NCBI RefSeq assembly: GCF_001039355.2
Contig: NW_019776140.1
Coordinates: forward strand, 7,230 to 71,229
Reading direction: 5' to 3'
DNA length: 64,000 bases
Source of the DNA: Lingula anatina
Lineage: Eukaryota > Brachiopoda > Lingulata > Lingulida > Lingulidae
The translations under genes and the position numbers were made by a program. Position 1 is the first letter of the stretch, and each line of letters starts with the position of its first letter. Positions 23,841 to 64,000 of this stretch are shown piece after piece. Below the pieces are notes generated by a model that saw nothing but the letters and a program-made list of their open reading frames with translations, searched no databases and had not been told where the DNA came from.

Positions 23841-25014
23841 CCCCCTTTACACTGGACAGTGATCTTTCTGCGTCCTTTGTGCCACCAAGAAACTGGCCAG
23901 GTCGCCGTTGGACGCTCAAAACACGCACATGAATCGTTAAGATCACACAAAGAATGTTTAAGCATCGCCGAGGACGTCATGGTCGCCGCAAAGGTTTGAG
24001 CATGTTCAAACAAACGCACAAAGAACGCAGTGGAGGTTGGTCACTGCACGGTCGCTCAAGGGACGCAGAGAGGAGGCACAAGCATCGCCGTGGTCGCAGA
24101 AAAGACGCACACGCATCGCTGTGGTCGTAGAAAGGAGGCACAAGCATCTCTTTGACTGCAGAATCACTGGCCAGTGTCGGCACGTTTAACATTACTTTTA
24201 TAACTCTCAAACGAGGTCGTGCTAAGGTATTTTTTTTTTACCAGAGACAGGAAGTCTAGCGGTTTCATACCAGCCTCCGACTGGTATTTTTTTCTAAAAT
24301 TCCTAACCGATCCGTTTTTGGAAGTTATTATAGAACGGATAATTGTTTTTTTTTTTCAAGATGCAGTTATTGTCGATGATTTTGCGGAATGCGTCTTTTG
24401 AAAAGGGATCAAAACATTCAATGTTGTGGCAGGCAGCCTTTTTCGTCTTCGGCGCCTGTTCATCCTCCTTATAAGGACAACAGTGATCATCTGGCTTAGT
24501 ATCAGTCCATGCAGACTTTGCATTACTGTAGTTTGAAAAATAAGTTCATTTCTTACTATTTGTTTAGTTTTCTGGGCATGTTCTTATAGGGTGACAATGT
24601 TAGAACTGATGAAAAAATGTAAAAGAGTCAGAATATGTAGAAGGACGCCCAAACAACGCCCATCGGTCTAGCAGGAGGCCGAAAGATGTAGAATGGTCGC
24701 CACTGATCATTTGATGAAGATGAAGGTTCAGCAAACGCAATAAGGATGCTCCATGGTCGCTCAAACATGGCACTGGACTCCGCAGGTTGCTCAGGGGACG
24801 CAAAGGGGAGGCAGGTATGTCCCTCAGTGGACGAACAGATCGCTCGCAGCTTTACAGGTAAAATTTAGATTTAGTCTTCAAAATAAGCACAAGGGACGCA
24901 GAGGAATTTACACTAAAACATAATATAATTGCTTGGGCGACTGTTGAGCGTCTTCACCATATTTTTGATCGTAGAAGGGACGGAGAAAAGGACGCCGTCC
25001 AGTGTAAATGGGCC
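23841..25014. mobile_element. non-autonomous DNA transposon, CCCCCTTTACACTGG family
   Basis: About 1.17 kb with imperfect terminal inverted repeats: left CCCCCTTTACACTGGACAG, right GACGCCGTCCAGTGTAAATG. The interior has repeated blocks such as GAGGCACAAGCATCG, CATCGCTGTGGTCG and CGCTCAAGGGACGCA and no credible transposase. It is a longer relative of the 207-bp element at 21515-21721. Confidence 0.75.
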
Positions 25015-25315
25015 ATAAGTAAAATTCCTGGTAATGGCCAGTAGTTAGGTAAGGCGAGGACTCGTGTATAACGTATTTTACCTGTGCCTTATGGTCGAAA
25101 ATCAACAGTTCGAAATTCTTTATTTTTTATTTTCTGCATTTTGAAATGATAGACCAATAAATATAAGGTCGGTTTTTCGCCAAGTCTCTAATTCCATGAT
25201 AGAGACCATGCTTGCTAATAAATGTGTTTCATTGGTGGTGTCACGGTATCTGACAGCGTTATATGGCAGTTTCTAGCAGATAAAGTAACAAGCATAGGAG
25301 CAAAGGGCATTCAGA

Positions 25316-25423
25316 ATGGTCCGATTCAACGCCGCCTGCTCCGGTCTCCTGCTTCATGTCTTCCCCCATGTACTCAGTTCACACAAACAAAAGTTAGACC
25401 ACCAGGAATATGGAAGCTCCCCT
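25316..25423 (+). CDS. candidate short first exon
   Basis: ATG followed by 36 open codons and a strong GTAAGT donor. The peptide starts MVRFNAACSGLLLHVFPHVL, resembling a weak signal peptide or anchor. It ends in phase 0, so it cannot join directly to the sulfotransferase second exon, which needs phase 1. It may be an unrelated gene start or chance. Confidence 0.2.
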
Positions 25424-25946
25424 GTAAGTAGCTGTCTACAGGTACCAAATGGGCAGGCTGCTTTGTTTTTTTCTTCAGTAAAACATTTTTGTTCTATACA
25501 TATTACTGAGCATTTTATACGGTAGTTGAATTCTGAAAAGTATAAAAACACTTTGCTGAAGGCGCTGTGTTTTATTGCCGAACAGCCGTTGCCTTTTACT
25601 GTTTTTGTCCTTGGGCCAATTAACAAAACTTACCGTCGGCAAAATATGCATTTATGAATGTGTTCTGTGCAGTATATATTGATACATTGGGCTCAATACA
25701 ACGTGTGGAAAATATAGCTCTATGAAGGTATGACACTCACTCTATCTTTCTCTCTCTCTCAGATAAGGTTTTACTTATAGAAATAAGAGGTTGGAGTATT
25801 ACGGTTACGAATAGAATCTTGAATGTAACACTCACACTATTAAGACAATCGTGTCAATAGTTTACGTTTTATGCAAGGTAAAACATTGTGTAGGTAGCGC
25901 TATAGTTCTTGATCACCAGAACACTATATTATATATATATATAGCC

Positions 25947-26070
25947 ATGGAGAGCGGGAGGGTAGCAGTGATGGCCAGGAGTAGCACATGTTTACTGATG
26001 TTGTTGATATCTGTCTGGATAACTTCACAGTGGATCCTTCTCTCCAAGTTACCGACCAGCTCGTCAACAA
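25947..26070 (+). CDS. sulfotransferase exon 1: membrane anchor
   Basis: The ATG at 25947 follows GCC and a short TA repeat. It encodes MESGRVAVMARSSTC and a hydrophobic segment, and ends ACA|A before donor GTGAGT. A second in-frame ATG at codon 9 is a possible alternative start. Confidence 0.85.
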
Positions 26071-27569
26071 GTGAGTACAGGTATTTATTGGTCGAGATTT
26101 GGTATGCACATCGATTGATTAATTAAATGGAAAAACGAGTAAAAGTAAATTTTTATGTCTAGATTATCAAAACATCCAATTAAATATATTTTGAATAATG
26201 CTAAATTAGACTAAAACAAATGTTCTAAGCATTTCTGCTCATATTGCTTTTAGCATACACTAGACACAAAATACACTAGACATAAAATACACGAGACAAA
26301 ATAATCCTACTCGTCAATTAGTATACCAGACATGAAATTCTACTGTTCTCCTTCTCATTAAATACACTAGTCATGAAAATATTAATCCTCCTCCTCCATC
26401 CTCCTCCGCTTTATATATCCTAAAAAGGAAACGCTTCTCTTCTTCCTCCCGTCAAGTGTACCAGACAAAGTCTCCTCCTCCAGGAAGTAGGGCCACCTTA
26501 CCCCCTCCTAATACTAGTGGCCTCGGCTGTCATCATGGTTTTATGCAACCATGGCATCATGCAGGAAGTAAGGAAAGTTTTTAAAACCCTGTTCATACTT
26601 TACTTTACAGCAAGCGGCGGTGGATACTGGGATATGAAGTCAAAGGACCATGGGGATGTGTTAGTCCACCGCGCAACTGTAGCCAAGGAGATCTGCAGGG
26701 CTCATAACATCAGCAGGCTTCCCATGGCTGATCTGGTCCAAGTTCTACAGCGGCCGTCCAGTTATAAGGGGATGGATGGACGGTACATATCATGGCTGAT
26801 TAATGACGATAGGGCGCGCTTTCTTTACTGCGTAGTCCCCAAGACAGGTTCCACCAACCTACGGAGAATCTTGGCGGAACTAAAGCAGAGACCACAGAAC
26901 GTAACACGAGCATTCAACTGGACTCGGATGGCGGCAAAGGAATCCTGGTTCTATAGGTTTGACTTTCTCTCGTCAAGATCAGCAGACCAAATTTCAGAAA
27001 TCCTCAATAGGCCAAATTATACCAAGATCCTGACTGTACGGCATCCTATAGAACGGATCATATCTTTATACCGGATGCTTTTTGAAGGAGATCATTTCGA
27101 GAACAAAACGGTTAACTTTCTTCAAAGTGTCACCGATGGTATGGTGCAAATGATAAGGGGAAGGTTAAAAATGCCAAACTTGACATCCGAAAATGTCACA
27201 TTTACACACCTCGTTCGGTACATCATTGACCACGACCAGTGCATCAAGCAGGCGAGATGTAGAACAAACTGGTACGAGGCGCAATGGTCTCCCGTCTGGA
27301 GGATGTGCCGCGTCTGCTCCGTGGATTACGACATGGTTATTCGACTAGAGACTTACGACATGGACCTGCCTTACCTGCTGCACAGGGCCAACTTCTCCAG
27401 CACTCTCCATTATCCAGATTATTACAAACGAACCAGTAAGGATCTCACAGACAGGTATTTAAGACAACTAACCAAGGAACAGATAGACGGCTTGTATGAA
27501 GTGTATAAAATGGACTACAAGTTGTTCGGATACAGTCATACCAGACCAGATGTATTCAAGGATAAGTGA
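25947..27569 (+). CDS. HNK-1/CHST-type carbohydrate sulfotransferase (two exons)
   Basis: Golgi type II membrane enzyme predicted to move sulfate from PAPS to a sugar of a glycan (sulfotransferase family 2: HNK-1ST, CHST8-14, dermatan sulfotransferases). Exons 25947-26070 and 26611-27569 join in phase 1 (A|CA) to 360 aa, a usual length for the family. Residues about 14-32 form the single membrane anchor after a short basic N-terminus. The PAPS 5'-phosphosulfate loop is VVPKTGSTNLRRIL (from about 116; the common family form has G-C-T-N), and the 3'-phosphate site is VRHPIERIISLYR (from about 184). The family block YDMVIRLETYDMDLPYLL follows, and the C-terminus contains FGY. Several N-x-S/T sites suggest glycosylation. 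The sugar acceptor cannot be told from sequence. Confidence 0.93.
26611..27569 (+). CDS. sulfotransferase exon 2: catalytic domain
   Basis: Acceptor CTTTACAG. Holds the whole lumenal catalytic domain to the TGA at 27567-27569. The frame is open upstream into the intron, but the phase-1 join replaces that with the anchor exon. Confidence 0.92.
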
Positions 27570-27809
27570 CAGGAGTAGACTCTGTACGTGCAACTATAAT
27601 TATCTGCCTTATACAAAGAGCCATATACCGGTATATTCAGTTACTGGGTTCTGTTTCCCCCAAAGGCCAAAGTCATATTTGAGGCCACAATAGTCCACTC
27701 TGAGACTTAGCCGACTAAGGTGCGTTTCACTCAAAAGGAACGCTTACCTCGTCGGGCAGTTTGATTGATCATTTGACTATATTGCTTCTACTACTGCTTC
27801 TACTACTGC

Positions 27810-28240
27810 TATATTACTTAATTGAATTATTTATTCAGAGCTGAAAAATCCATAAAATTATGTTCTGTAGACTTAACAAATACAAGAAAAATAAAATAAG
27901 AAAATGTCCAATTACAATGTTTTGTATTAAAAGTATATACAGAAAATTTCCAATGATCATGTTCAGTAAAGTATAAAATGGTCGACCATAAAACTTTTAA
28001 ATAGGTTTTAGAGCTTTTGAAAGATAATCTGCTGAGCTTATATTCATTAGTTCTAATGGTAACTGATTCCATTCATACGGAGCTGCGTATTCGAAATATA
28101 TTTCTCCATATAAACACTTAGGTGTTAACACTAACTTGTCCTTAGATCTGAACGTGTGATTTGGTGGAATTATGAGTACAAGTTCACAAAGGTAATCTGG
28201 TGCAAGTCCACAACAAGTAGCATGAGCGTGTATTAAAAGT
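27810..28240 (-). mobile_element. LINE 3' fragment (RT C-terminal region)
   Basis: Minus-strand frame reading GLAPDYLCELV, then RSKDKLVLTPKC and AAPYEWNQLPLELMN. These match the 'GLAP.YL..L...LRS...L..P...YG...F...AP..WN.LP' signature at the end of many CR1/L2-type reverse transcriptases. Only the C-terminal tail is left, so the copy is 5'-truncated. It ends in a stop near 28020. Confidence 0.7.
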
Positions 28241-30074
28241 TTGAATCAACCCCGTGTATGTACAGGTAACGAGTATTGTTTATATTTTAACCTAATGTTA
28301 ACGTCGTTATGCCAGTGCCTCATCCGTGAACTGCCAAAGAAAGGCTAGGGTTCGTCTTTCTCCACCACTGGGCAAATACGGTAACTGTAGGAGAAAGAAC
28401 ATCCACATACGATACTTTTTAAAAATACTCTCGTGGAATTATTTGATTGCCACCCAATAATAGAAAAACAATTGTAATCTGCGACCAGCGACGATATAAA
28501 TTACGACCGATGTTCTGTTGGCGTGGCACAGACTTCTGACCACGTTAACATTCGACCTGCTATCGGAAGGCCGCAGTTCCTGAAACGACCTAAGGAATTT
28601 GGCCCCCACCCCTGCCAACCTCACCCCCTCCACCCGCCTACGGGTCTGTATTGAGTATTAAAGAGTTATATATATATATTAATTTGTAGCCAGCATGGCT
28701 TCAGGACACCGCTGTAGTTGAAGTCCTGCTACTTTCAAAAAACGAAACTTCAAGCTGGTGAAAGGCAGATGTTCATGAACTAGAAAACATAAGGCTCAAT
28801 GTTTTTAAAATTGAAAACATAGAGGTATTTATAATTTATAATCGAATATACATATAGTTGAAATACTAGTTTCCAGTCTGAACTTTAAAACTAGAAATAA
28901 AAATAACACACACACACACACACAAAAATTAAATATCTCCTTCCAACGACCCAATTTCTCCCGCGCGCGGGAGCCCCGATGGTTATTATGTTCTTACAAG
29001 CAATTACTTCAGTAAGTACAACATGTTAATGTGAGCAATTATAATGAGGCTTCGTTGTATGTCTTTGTTCTGACCAATGCCCTAAGGAGAGTTTTATGTG
29101 TAGGCCATAGAGGTGGCCAGCTGTATGTGTAGCCTGCGTTAAATTATAAAGTGTCATGTGTTGATGACAAGTTGTCAAGGATGCCAGGGAAATGACCAGT
29201 CAGTAATAACATAGTGCAAGCAGTGAGACCTTGGCAAGGGCGATGTTTCTGGGATAAAATGCACTTTTGTGGAATTTTGGTTGTCCAAGTTGTTTTTGTG
29301 ATGAGAGTATTTAACTCAGATGATCAAACGGACGATGGTTCTTGGTGAAATGGGGGAGAGAGCAACCACGTGGATACCGTGTGGGAGCATCCCGCACTAA
29401 CTAGGTCGCTCTATGACGTCACATGTACTTCCTGATTCAGATGTACACCTAGGAATGATCGGATATAAACATGGATTATGATATACGGTGGAGCAGTAAC
29501 ATTTAAACTTGGGATTTCACCGGAGTGACGGACAATGGTCTCCTCACGTAATGACGATATTGAACAGTAAATAGAGGACGGACATATCATGGTGGTTATA
29601 ATATATGTCATCAAGAATCTAGTGATAATGTGGAACGATTAACATGTACATGTAAGTGAATCGTGTAATCATTATCTTATTCAATCAAGCCAAAATTCTC
29701 TAATAAACCTTCAATTTTTTGTGATTGATTTATTCGTGTGTCTTAATTTGACTTGACTAATACATGTATCCTCATTATTATTTGAGAATAAACGTTAGCA
29801 AATTTCATTTCTTTTTTTCCTTCTTCAGTGGACATGCATTCAGTTACATGTAGTTGTTCAATTGTGGACCTCGCTCATATCGCCGTCATACTAATTCTAT
29901 AAGTGAAAGCAAGAAATATACCAAATATACCGATTTAGAATTGTTTCAATTATATTTACCCAAAAAATAATACGTGCCACCGCGAATGTATGACAAATCC
30001 TGAGCCAAAATTTTCACTTGTGCATCTATCAATCAACTGTAAAAACCACTTAATTAAAAATTTCTTTGAAGATT
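28241..30074. other. intergenic, no gene seen
   Basis: No supported ORF. Contains a (CA)n run at about 28905-28924 and a perfect 16-bp GC palindrome at 28958-28973. Confidence 0.5.
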
Positions 30075-30080
30075 TGTCGT

Positions 30081-30176
30081 AACATCATAAACTTAATGCT
30101 TTACGTTGATATAACATCATAAACTTAATGCTTTACGTTGATATAACATCATAAACTTAATGCTTTACGTTGATAT
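30081..30176. repeat. three identical 32-bp tandem copies
   Basis: AACATCATAAACTTAATGCT plus TTACGTTGATAT is repeated at 30081, 30113 and 30145 with no mismatch, indicating recent duplication. Confidence 0.95.
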
Positions 30177-30320
30177 AATATTATCTGAAAATCAGTGTAT
30201 ATTGAAATTAGACGAAACAAAACGAACCGATTTATAGTATCCCGAATGTTCATGTTGAATTTTGTCTACAGAATATGAATTTGTAACTTTAAATGAGAGA
30301 CCCTAACTCTCCCGCAAACC

Positions 30321-30387
30321 GGCTGGGTGGTTAGAGCAGCTGGTAGCACGCTGGGCTAGAAACCAGAAAGTTACAGGATCGAGTTTC
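30321..30387 (+). repeat. tRNA-like unit 1
   Basis: GGCTGGGTGGTTAGAGCAGC resembles a tRNA 5' end with A box, and GGATCGAGTTTC resembles a degenerate B box about 45 bp later. There is no clean acceptor stem, so this is a tRNA-derived SINE or tRNA pseudogene rather than a working tRNA. Confidence 0.55.
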
Positions 30388-30460
30388 AGATGAGTCATGT
30401 TTTGTTGAAAAAATGACAATCCGTCCCGTTACTATAAAGGGAAGATCCAAAGTTTAGGGA

Positions 30461-30541
30461 GGGTGGTTGGGGGAATAGACGAGTCGGTAACGTGCTAGAC
30501 TGTGTACTAGAAGATGACCAGTAGATGACAAGATCGATTCC
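30461..30541 (+). repeat. tRNA-like unit 2
   Basis: GAATAGACGAGTCGGTAACG and, 40-50 bp later, AAGATCGATTCC recall A and B boxes with a D-loop-like GGTA. More degenerate than its neighbours; it lies about 140 bp after unit 1. Confidence 0.45.
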
Positions 30542-30620
30542 AGAAGGATTTTTGTTTTGAAGGAAAGAAAGTTGACCGAGCTCGGTATAAATGTTTCTTT
30601 TTACCCTTGCGAAAAACCTT

Positions 30621-30684
30621 TGGGTCGATAGCTCAGTCGGTACAACTGCCGACCAGTAGTTAATGGAACAGGAGATCGAAACTC
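30621..30684 (+). repeat. tRNA-like unit 3
   Basis: GGGTCGATAGCTCAGTCGGT is a near-perfect tRNA 5' arm and A box, and GGAGATCGAAACTC a B-box-like T arm. It lies about 150 bp after unit 2 and is followed by an A/T-rich tail, as in SINEs. Confidence 0.6.
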
Positions 30685-30699
30685 AGTGTGAAAAAATAT

Positions 30700-33660
30700 T
30701 TTATTTTTATTTAAAATTCACTAATGCATAGATTGGAGAGAAAATATGAAAATAACCCAACAACAAATTACCCCTTAGCTACTTTGATATGAAGGGCTTT
30801 ATTTATTTGATATCTGTAATATTAACATATGACATATATAAACAATACCAAGACAAGATGCGCTCTTACATGTACCAGTACTAAGTATGCTGAGCTTAGT
30901 GAAAAAGTTAAGAGTTTCTAAAAGAGATTTTATGATTATTTTACCTATGAAGCAAAAGGTTTCGACTACTATTCAAAGGGCTTGACCACAATACTGACTC
31001 GTCCATATCCGAACATCTTGCACTACACGGAGTAATAATCAGATTGACAATTTTTAATGTTATGCAAAAACACTTTTGTCCTCGACTTTCTTTTCCTAAG
31101 TGGTTGACTTGGTTATTTTACGACATAACTCTTATTATTAGGAACAGATGTCGCTAGACATATTATTACACAAAAGAAATAGCCATAATAGGGAACAAAT
31201 CATCTGACATAGATTTTTGAACAATCTCGCAAAAAAAAAAAAAAAAAAAAAATCGTATCAATCGTTATCACAGTTTTGTAGGTCTAAATAAAAATCAGTC
31301 ATAATCCTTGTGTCATTCATTCTTACGTTTTTCTTTTACGGAAATTTACTTCAAACATAGCCAATAAGTAGGTACACATTTAATAAATACGTTATCCAAC
31401 ACTATGATACTGAAATGTCAAAGTAACATCTTCATTGCTGCTGAATTCATAAGTGCAATGTGCTGTTCTAACATCTGAACTCTCGTAGCTTGTCAATGGA
31501 GTCAACATCCCCGGCTCTTGCATGAACTGACAACTGAAATTAAATGGCAAAAATTGAGACGGATAATGAATTACTGGACAGTGCTAAAGTCAGTACTGTA
31601 AATATAACGTTTATCTATCGTATACACTGTATTGTATATATCTCGTGGTATTGCTGTGACTATTTTCTGTGCACTAATTTATACTTAAATCGTACTCCAA
31701 GACATAATAAAGTTTAAAAAAATCTAGCAAATACAGAATCAACTGAGTGTCTGCATGTGAGTGTCTTAACGCCACAGGGCCTGTTCAGCATAGACCCGAT
31801 GGGAAAGAGGGTGATTAGCGGGTATCAGTTACTGAGTACTTGCTGCTCTGAACGAGTCAACAGACTGTAGACTAACTACTGTATATAGTCCTCTAGATGG
31901 TCCCAGTCCAGTAAAGTTTTTGTTAGAAAAGAGTTTCTATAGATGTCATCCTTGTGTTCCGATCTTGCCTCACTTTGCGGTCTTACAGATGAGATTAAAA
32001 CTGTATAGAGAACTTGGTATACTCGTACATGTAAGGGTAAAATTTTAAGAATTATCCATTTTACTTGATTTTGTTTGCGGCCTAGTCGTAGGCATAGCCA
32101 TAGAAAAGCAACACTCAATGTAAACTTACAAGTTGGTGTGGACAGATCAGGTTGGATATACCGTGTTTTATCCACGAGAATCATCACCACGTTCCGAAAC
32201 CTTTGCCTTCCACCATGATTCTTGAGTACCTGTCACTTGGCGATGTCTAATCTGAATAACAACTCTCCACTGTATAACAGGTAAGGAGGGACACTGGAAG
32301 AACATTGTGTTAGAGAAGATAGCAAGATGTGGCGACAAAAGCACAACATGAAAGGCGTTATTCCAAACATTTAATTACCCCAGTATTTTTCCAACCAAGG
32401 CATCTTTCCCCATCATTCACGACAGTTTAGATACTGTTCACTCGCTTTACTTTTCTGACGGAATTATTGGATATTTTGTGAGACACTTGACTTTCAATGG
32501 TCAAACCGAGAAATGTTTTGGTCTTTTTAAATGTAAACAGAGCTTTCTTATTTAAGTATGCAGCAACAACTACGTTGGAATCCATTACTTTCACACAAAA
32601 AATAAAGAAATTATAGAAAAATCATTGAAAAATTCTAAATTATCACCTGATTCATCGTAAAAAAAAAAGATACGCGGACGAGGAGAGGGCAATTTGGTCA
32701 GTTCGATAAATGCGCAAAATATAAAAAAAGAACGTACTCTATCCTAATCTTAGGTGGTTCAACTAAGACAACTTCAAGAAGTAAGCATTTGATTGTAACT
32801 CACCGCTTTTTTGCTCCGCCTTTTGCCATTCCAAGGAACACTAAAGAAAAACAAACTGTCTGCACAGTAAGGGTCTTCTTGAGAGCTAGGCCAAGGCGAC
32901 TTGTGTATTGTTTAAAGGTAATTTGAAGGAAATGTTCAACTCCCACGGGTATGCTGGTAGAAGCATTTATTGAAGTAGATCATTGGATTACAGTAATGTC
33001 ACATATACAAAGCATGAAGCGCAATTAAACGTTACGATACCTGTTTAACAATTAATGAAAGCAATTAATGAAAGTGAGTTTTCACAAAAAAAAGCATTTT
33101 TTCTAACTAACAGATATTTGCTAGGTCCTACCCTGCACTTGACTTTGATGTTTTATGCCATTTATCACTAAATGATCTAGTTGAGGAGTTCAATCTAAAA
33201 CCTACAATTGGGGAAATATTAGGGACGGTGTAGACCATGAAAATATGACTTAGCGACAATTAAATAAGCGGACAGTGTACCTTTCAGAAAAACAATTTGG
33301 ATATTTCTTATGTGAACGAGACAAACAGTAAAACAAACAAAAAGCAAAACAGGGATAAATTTCTCCCATTTACTCTACAAGCGGGGTTTCAATCCATTCG
33401 CATGAAAAAGTAAACTATAGTTTTGTTTGTAAAAAAGCATCAAAATACAGCAGTCAATTAGTAATACCGTGATTAAAGCTATTGAATTAAGCCATAGGCG
33501 ATGCCAAACACGATTCTGTGATACGAATACATATAGATCAAATTGAAAATCGACATATACAAAGGTACCTAAATCAACAATATAATCATTTCAAAGTTTA
33601 TGCACCTAATACAAAATCTCTTCTTTAAGAAGAGCAAAACAATTAACCTCAAGTCGTTGC
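30700..33660. other. intergenic, no gene seen
   Basis: AT-rich, with an A run at 31231-31251 and no exon or element I can support. The 3' UTR of the minus-strand gene ending at 33686 should occupy its right end. Confidence 0.45.
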
Positions 33661-33685
33661 GTGAAAAAGTTAGTCATTTTCACAA

Positions 33686-63304
<29,619 letters not shown>

Positions 63305-63686
63305 CTATGAAAAAAATCGAATGTTTTATAATTAAATGGGTTAATTGGTCAATTACATTGGTCAAAAAGGTTGTCCCACCCCCATTTCCATGTACTTTTA
63401 TTTGCAAATAATCACCTCACAGCTGTGAGTTGTTAGAAATGGTGCGTTTTATTCAAGATACCGTGTCTAACATGATTAATGGTTTATAAAAATACAAAAT
63501 AGTGGTGAAAATATAGACATTTATGCCATTTAGTAAAATTTATAAGAGATACCCCCCTCAAATCCACTTTTTCAATGTGACTTCTACAAATGTTAAGAAA
63601 TGTCTATTAATTTGAAAAGACGCCATCAAATGTCACCAAATTCACACACAATTAGCATTAGGGTGTGATCGTTAAAGATCTCGTGC

Positions 63687-64000
63687 CTAAAAGCGTGTGC
63701 GTCTACCGCGTACTGCAAATATCTCCTTTAGACGGCGCGACAAGCCTTCAACACGGGTAACAATTCTTTTTTGTGGGATATTGTCCCATTTTTCTTAAAC
63801 AAGTTGGGGGAGTTGGTCCACGTTTTTATGGGGTTGGTTCTCCTTTGCATTGCACACTCCAATTCATGTCACAGTTGATAAGTAAGTTTAATATCAGGGA
63901 TCAAAGATGGTGGTTCCATCCTTAGAACATTGTGTTTCTTCAACAAACACTTTCCAAGCGAGAGATGTGAGCAAGTGTGCAGTCATGATGAGCTACAGAC
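63687..64000 (-). pseudogene. Tc1/mariner transposase pseudogene, C-terminal part
   Basis: Minus-strand frames read NVDQLPQLV-stop-EKWDNIPQ, then RVEGLSRRLKEIFAVRG before a TAG at 63687-63689. This is the end of a Tc1-type transposase (P.LW..LP.L..EW..IP......L..S..RR...V...RG). Upstream toward 64000, further frames recall PPSLIPDI, a damaged catalytic-region block. Stops and shifts make it dead; it runs off the window. Confidence 0.75.

Noticed and set aside
26517-26610. Upstream start of the sulfotransferase in the exon 2 frame
   Set aside because: The stretch before 26611 is intron with a clear CTTTACAG acceptor; the anchor exon at 25947 supplies a proper type II start.

Overview
This window is nuclear DNA of an animal. 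It is AT-rich, with intron-split genes (GT-AG introns plus one GC-AG), many microsatellites and a dense load of eukaryotic transposons. The gene families and transposon types (group I-like metabotropic glutamate receptor, HNK-1-family sulfotransferase, VWDE-like protein, Tx1/L1-like and CR1/L2-like LINEs, DIRS, BEL/Pao, MULE, Tc1/mariner) suit a marine invertebrate, probably a lophotrochozoan. That placement is inference; no species is claimed.

Layout. Positions 1-14,860 have no gene I can prove: two unrecognised minus-strand ORFs, a LINE tail, a 12-13-copy minisatellite of about 68 bp and several microsatellites. Positions 14,865-22,669 (+) carry nine exons of a class C GPCR of the metabotropic glutamate receptor family. 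They join in phase to 854 codons, running from inside the ligand-binding domain to the stop; the first exon(s) were not found. Positions 25,947-27,569 (+) carry a complete two-exon HNK-1/CHST-type carbohydrate sulfotransferase of 360 aa. Positions 27,800-33,660 are intergenic, with a LINE tail, a 3 x 32 bp repeat and three consecutive tRNA-like units. Positions 33,686-63,304 (-) hold fourteen exons that join in phase to 902 codons of a large secreted protein: von Willebrand D domain, a linker with an RRKR site, EGF, a VWDE-like module, calcium-binding-type EGFs, then a C-type lectin domain. Its 5' exons lie beyond the right edge.

The minus-strand gene is heavily invaded. One intron carries a 5'-truncated LINE with a 15-bp target duplication, itself split by a nested MITE. 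The next intron upstream is about 19.2 kb and is a mosaic of MITEs, a gapped DNA element, LINEs, a MULE transposase pseudogene, a BEL/Pao gag fragment and a DIRS-like element containing an array of micro-hairpins. All these elements look broken.

The three genes share no pathway that I can see. The receptor acts at the plasma membrane, the sulfotransferase in the Golgi, and the VWD/EGF/lectin protein is secreted. Exon borders were set by eye from splice consensus, reading-phase continuity and family alignment from memory; no alignment, gene finder or database was run.
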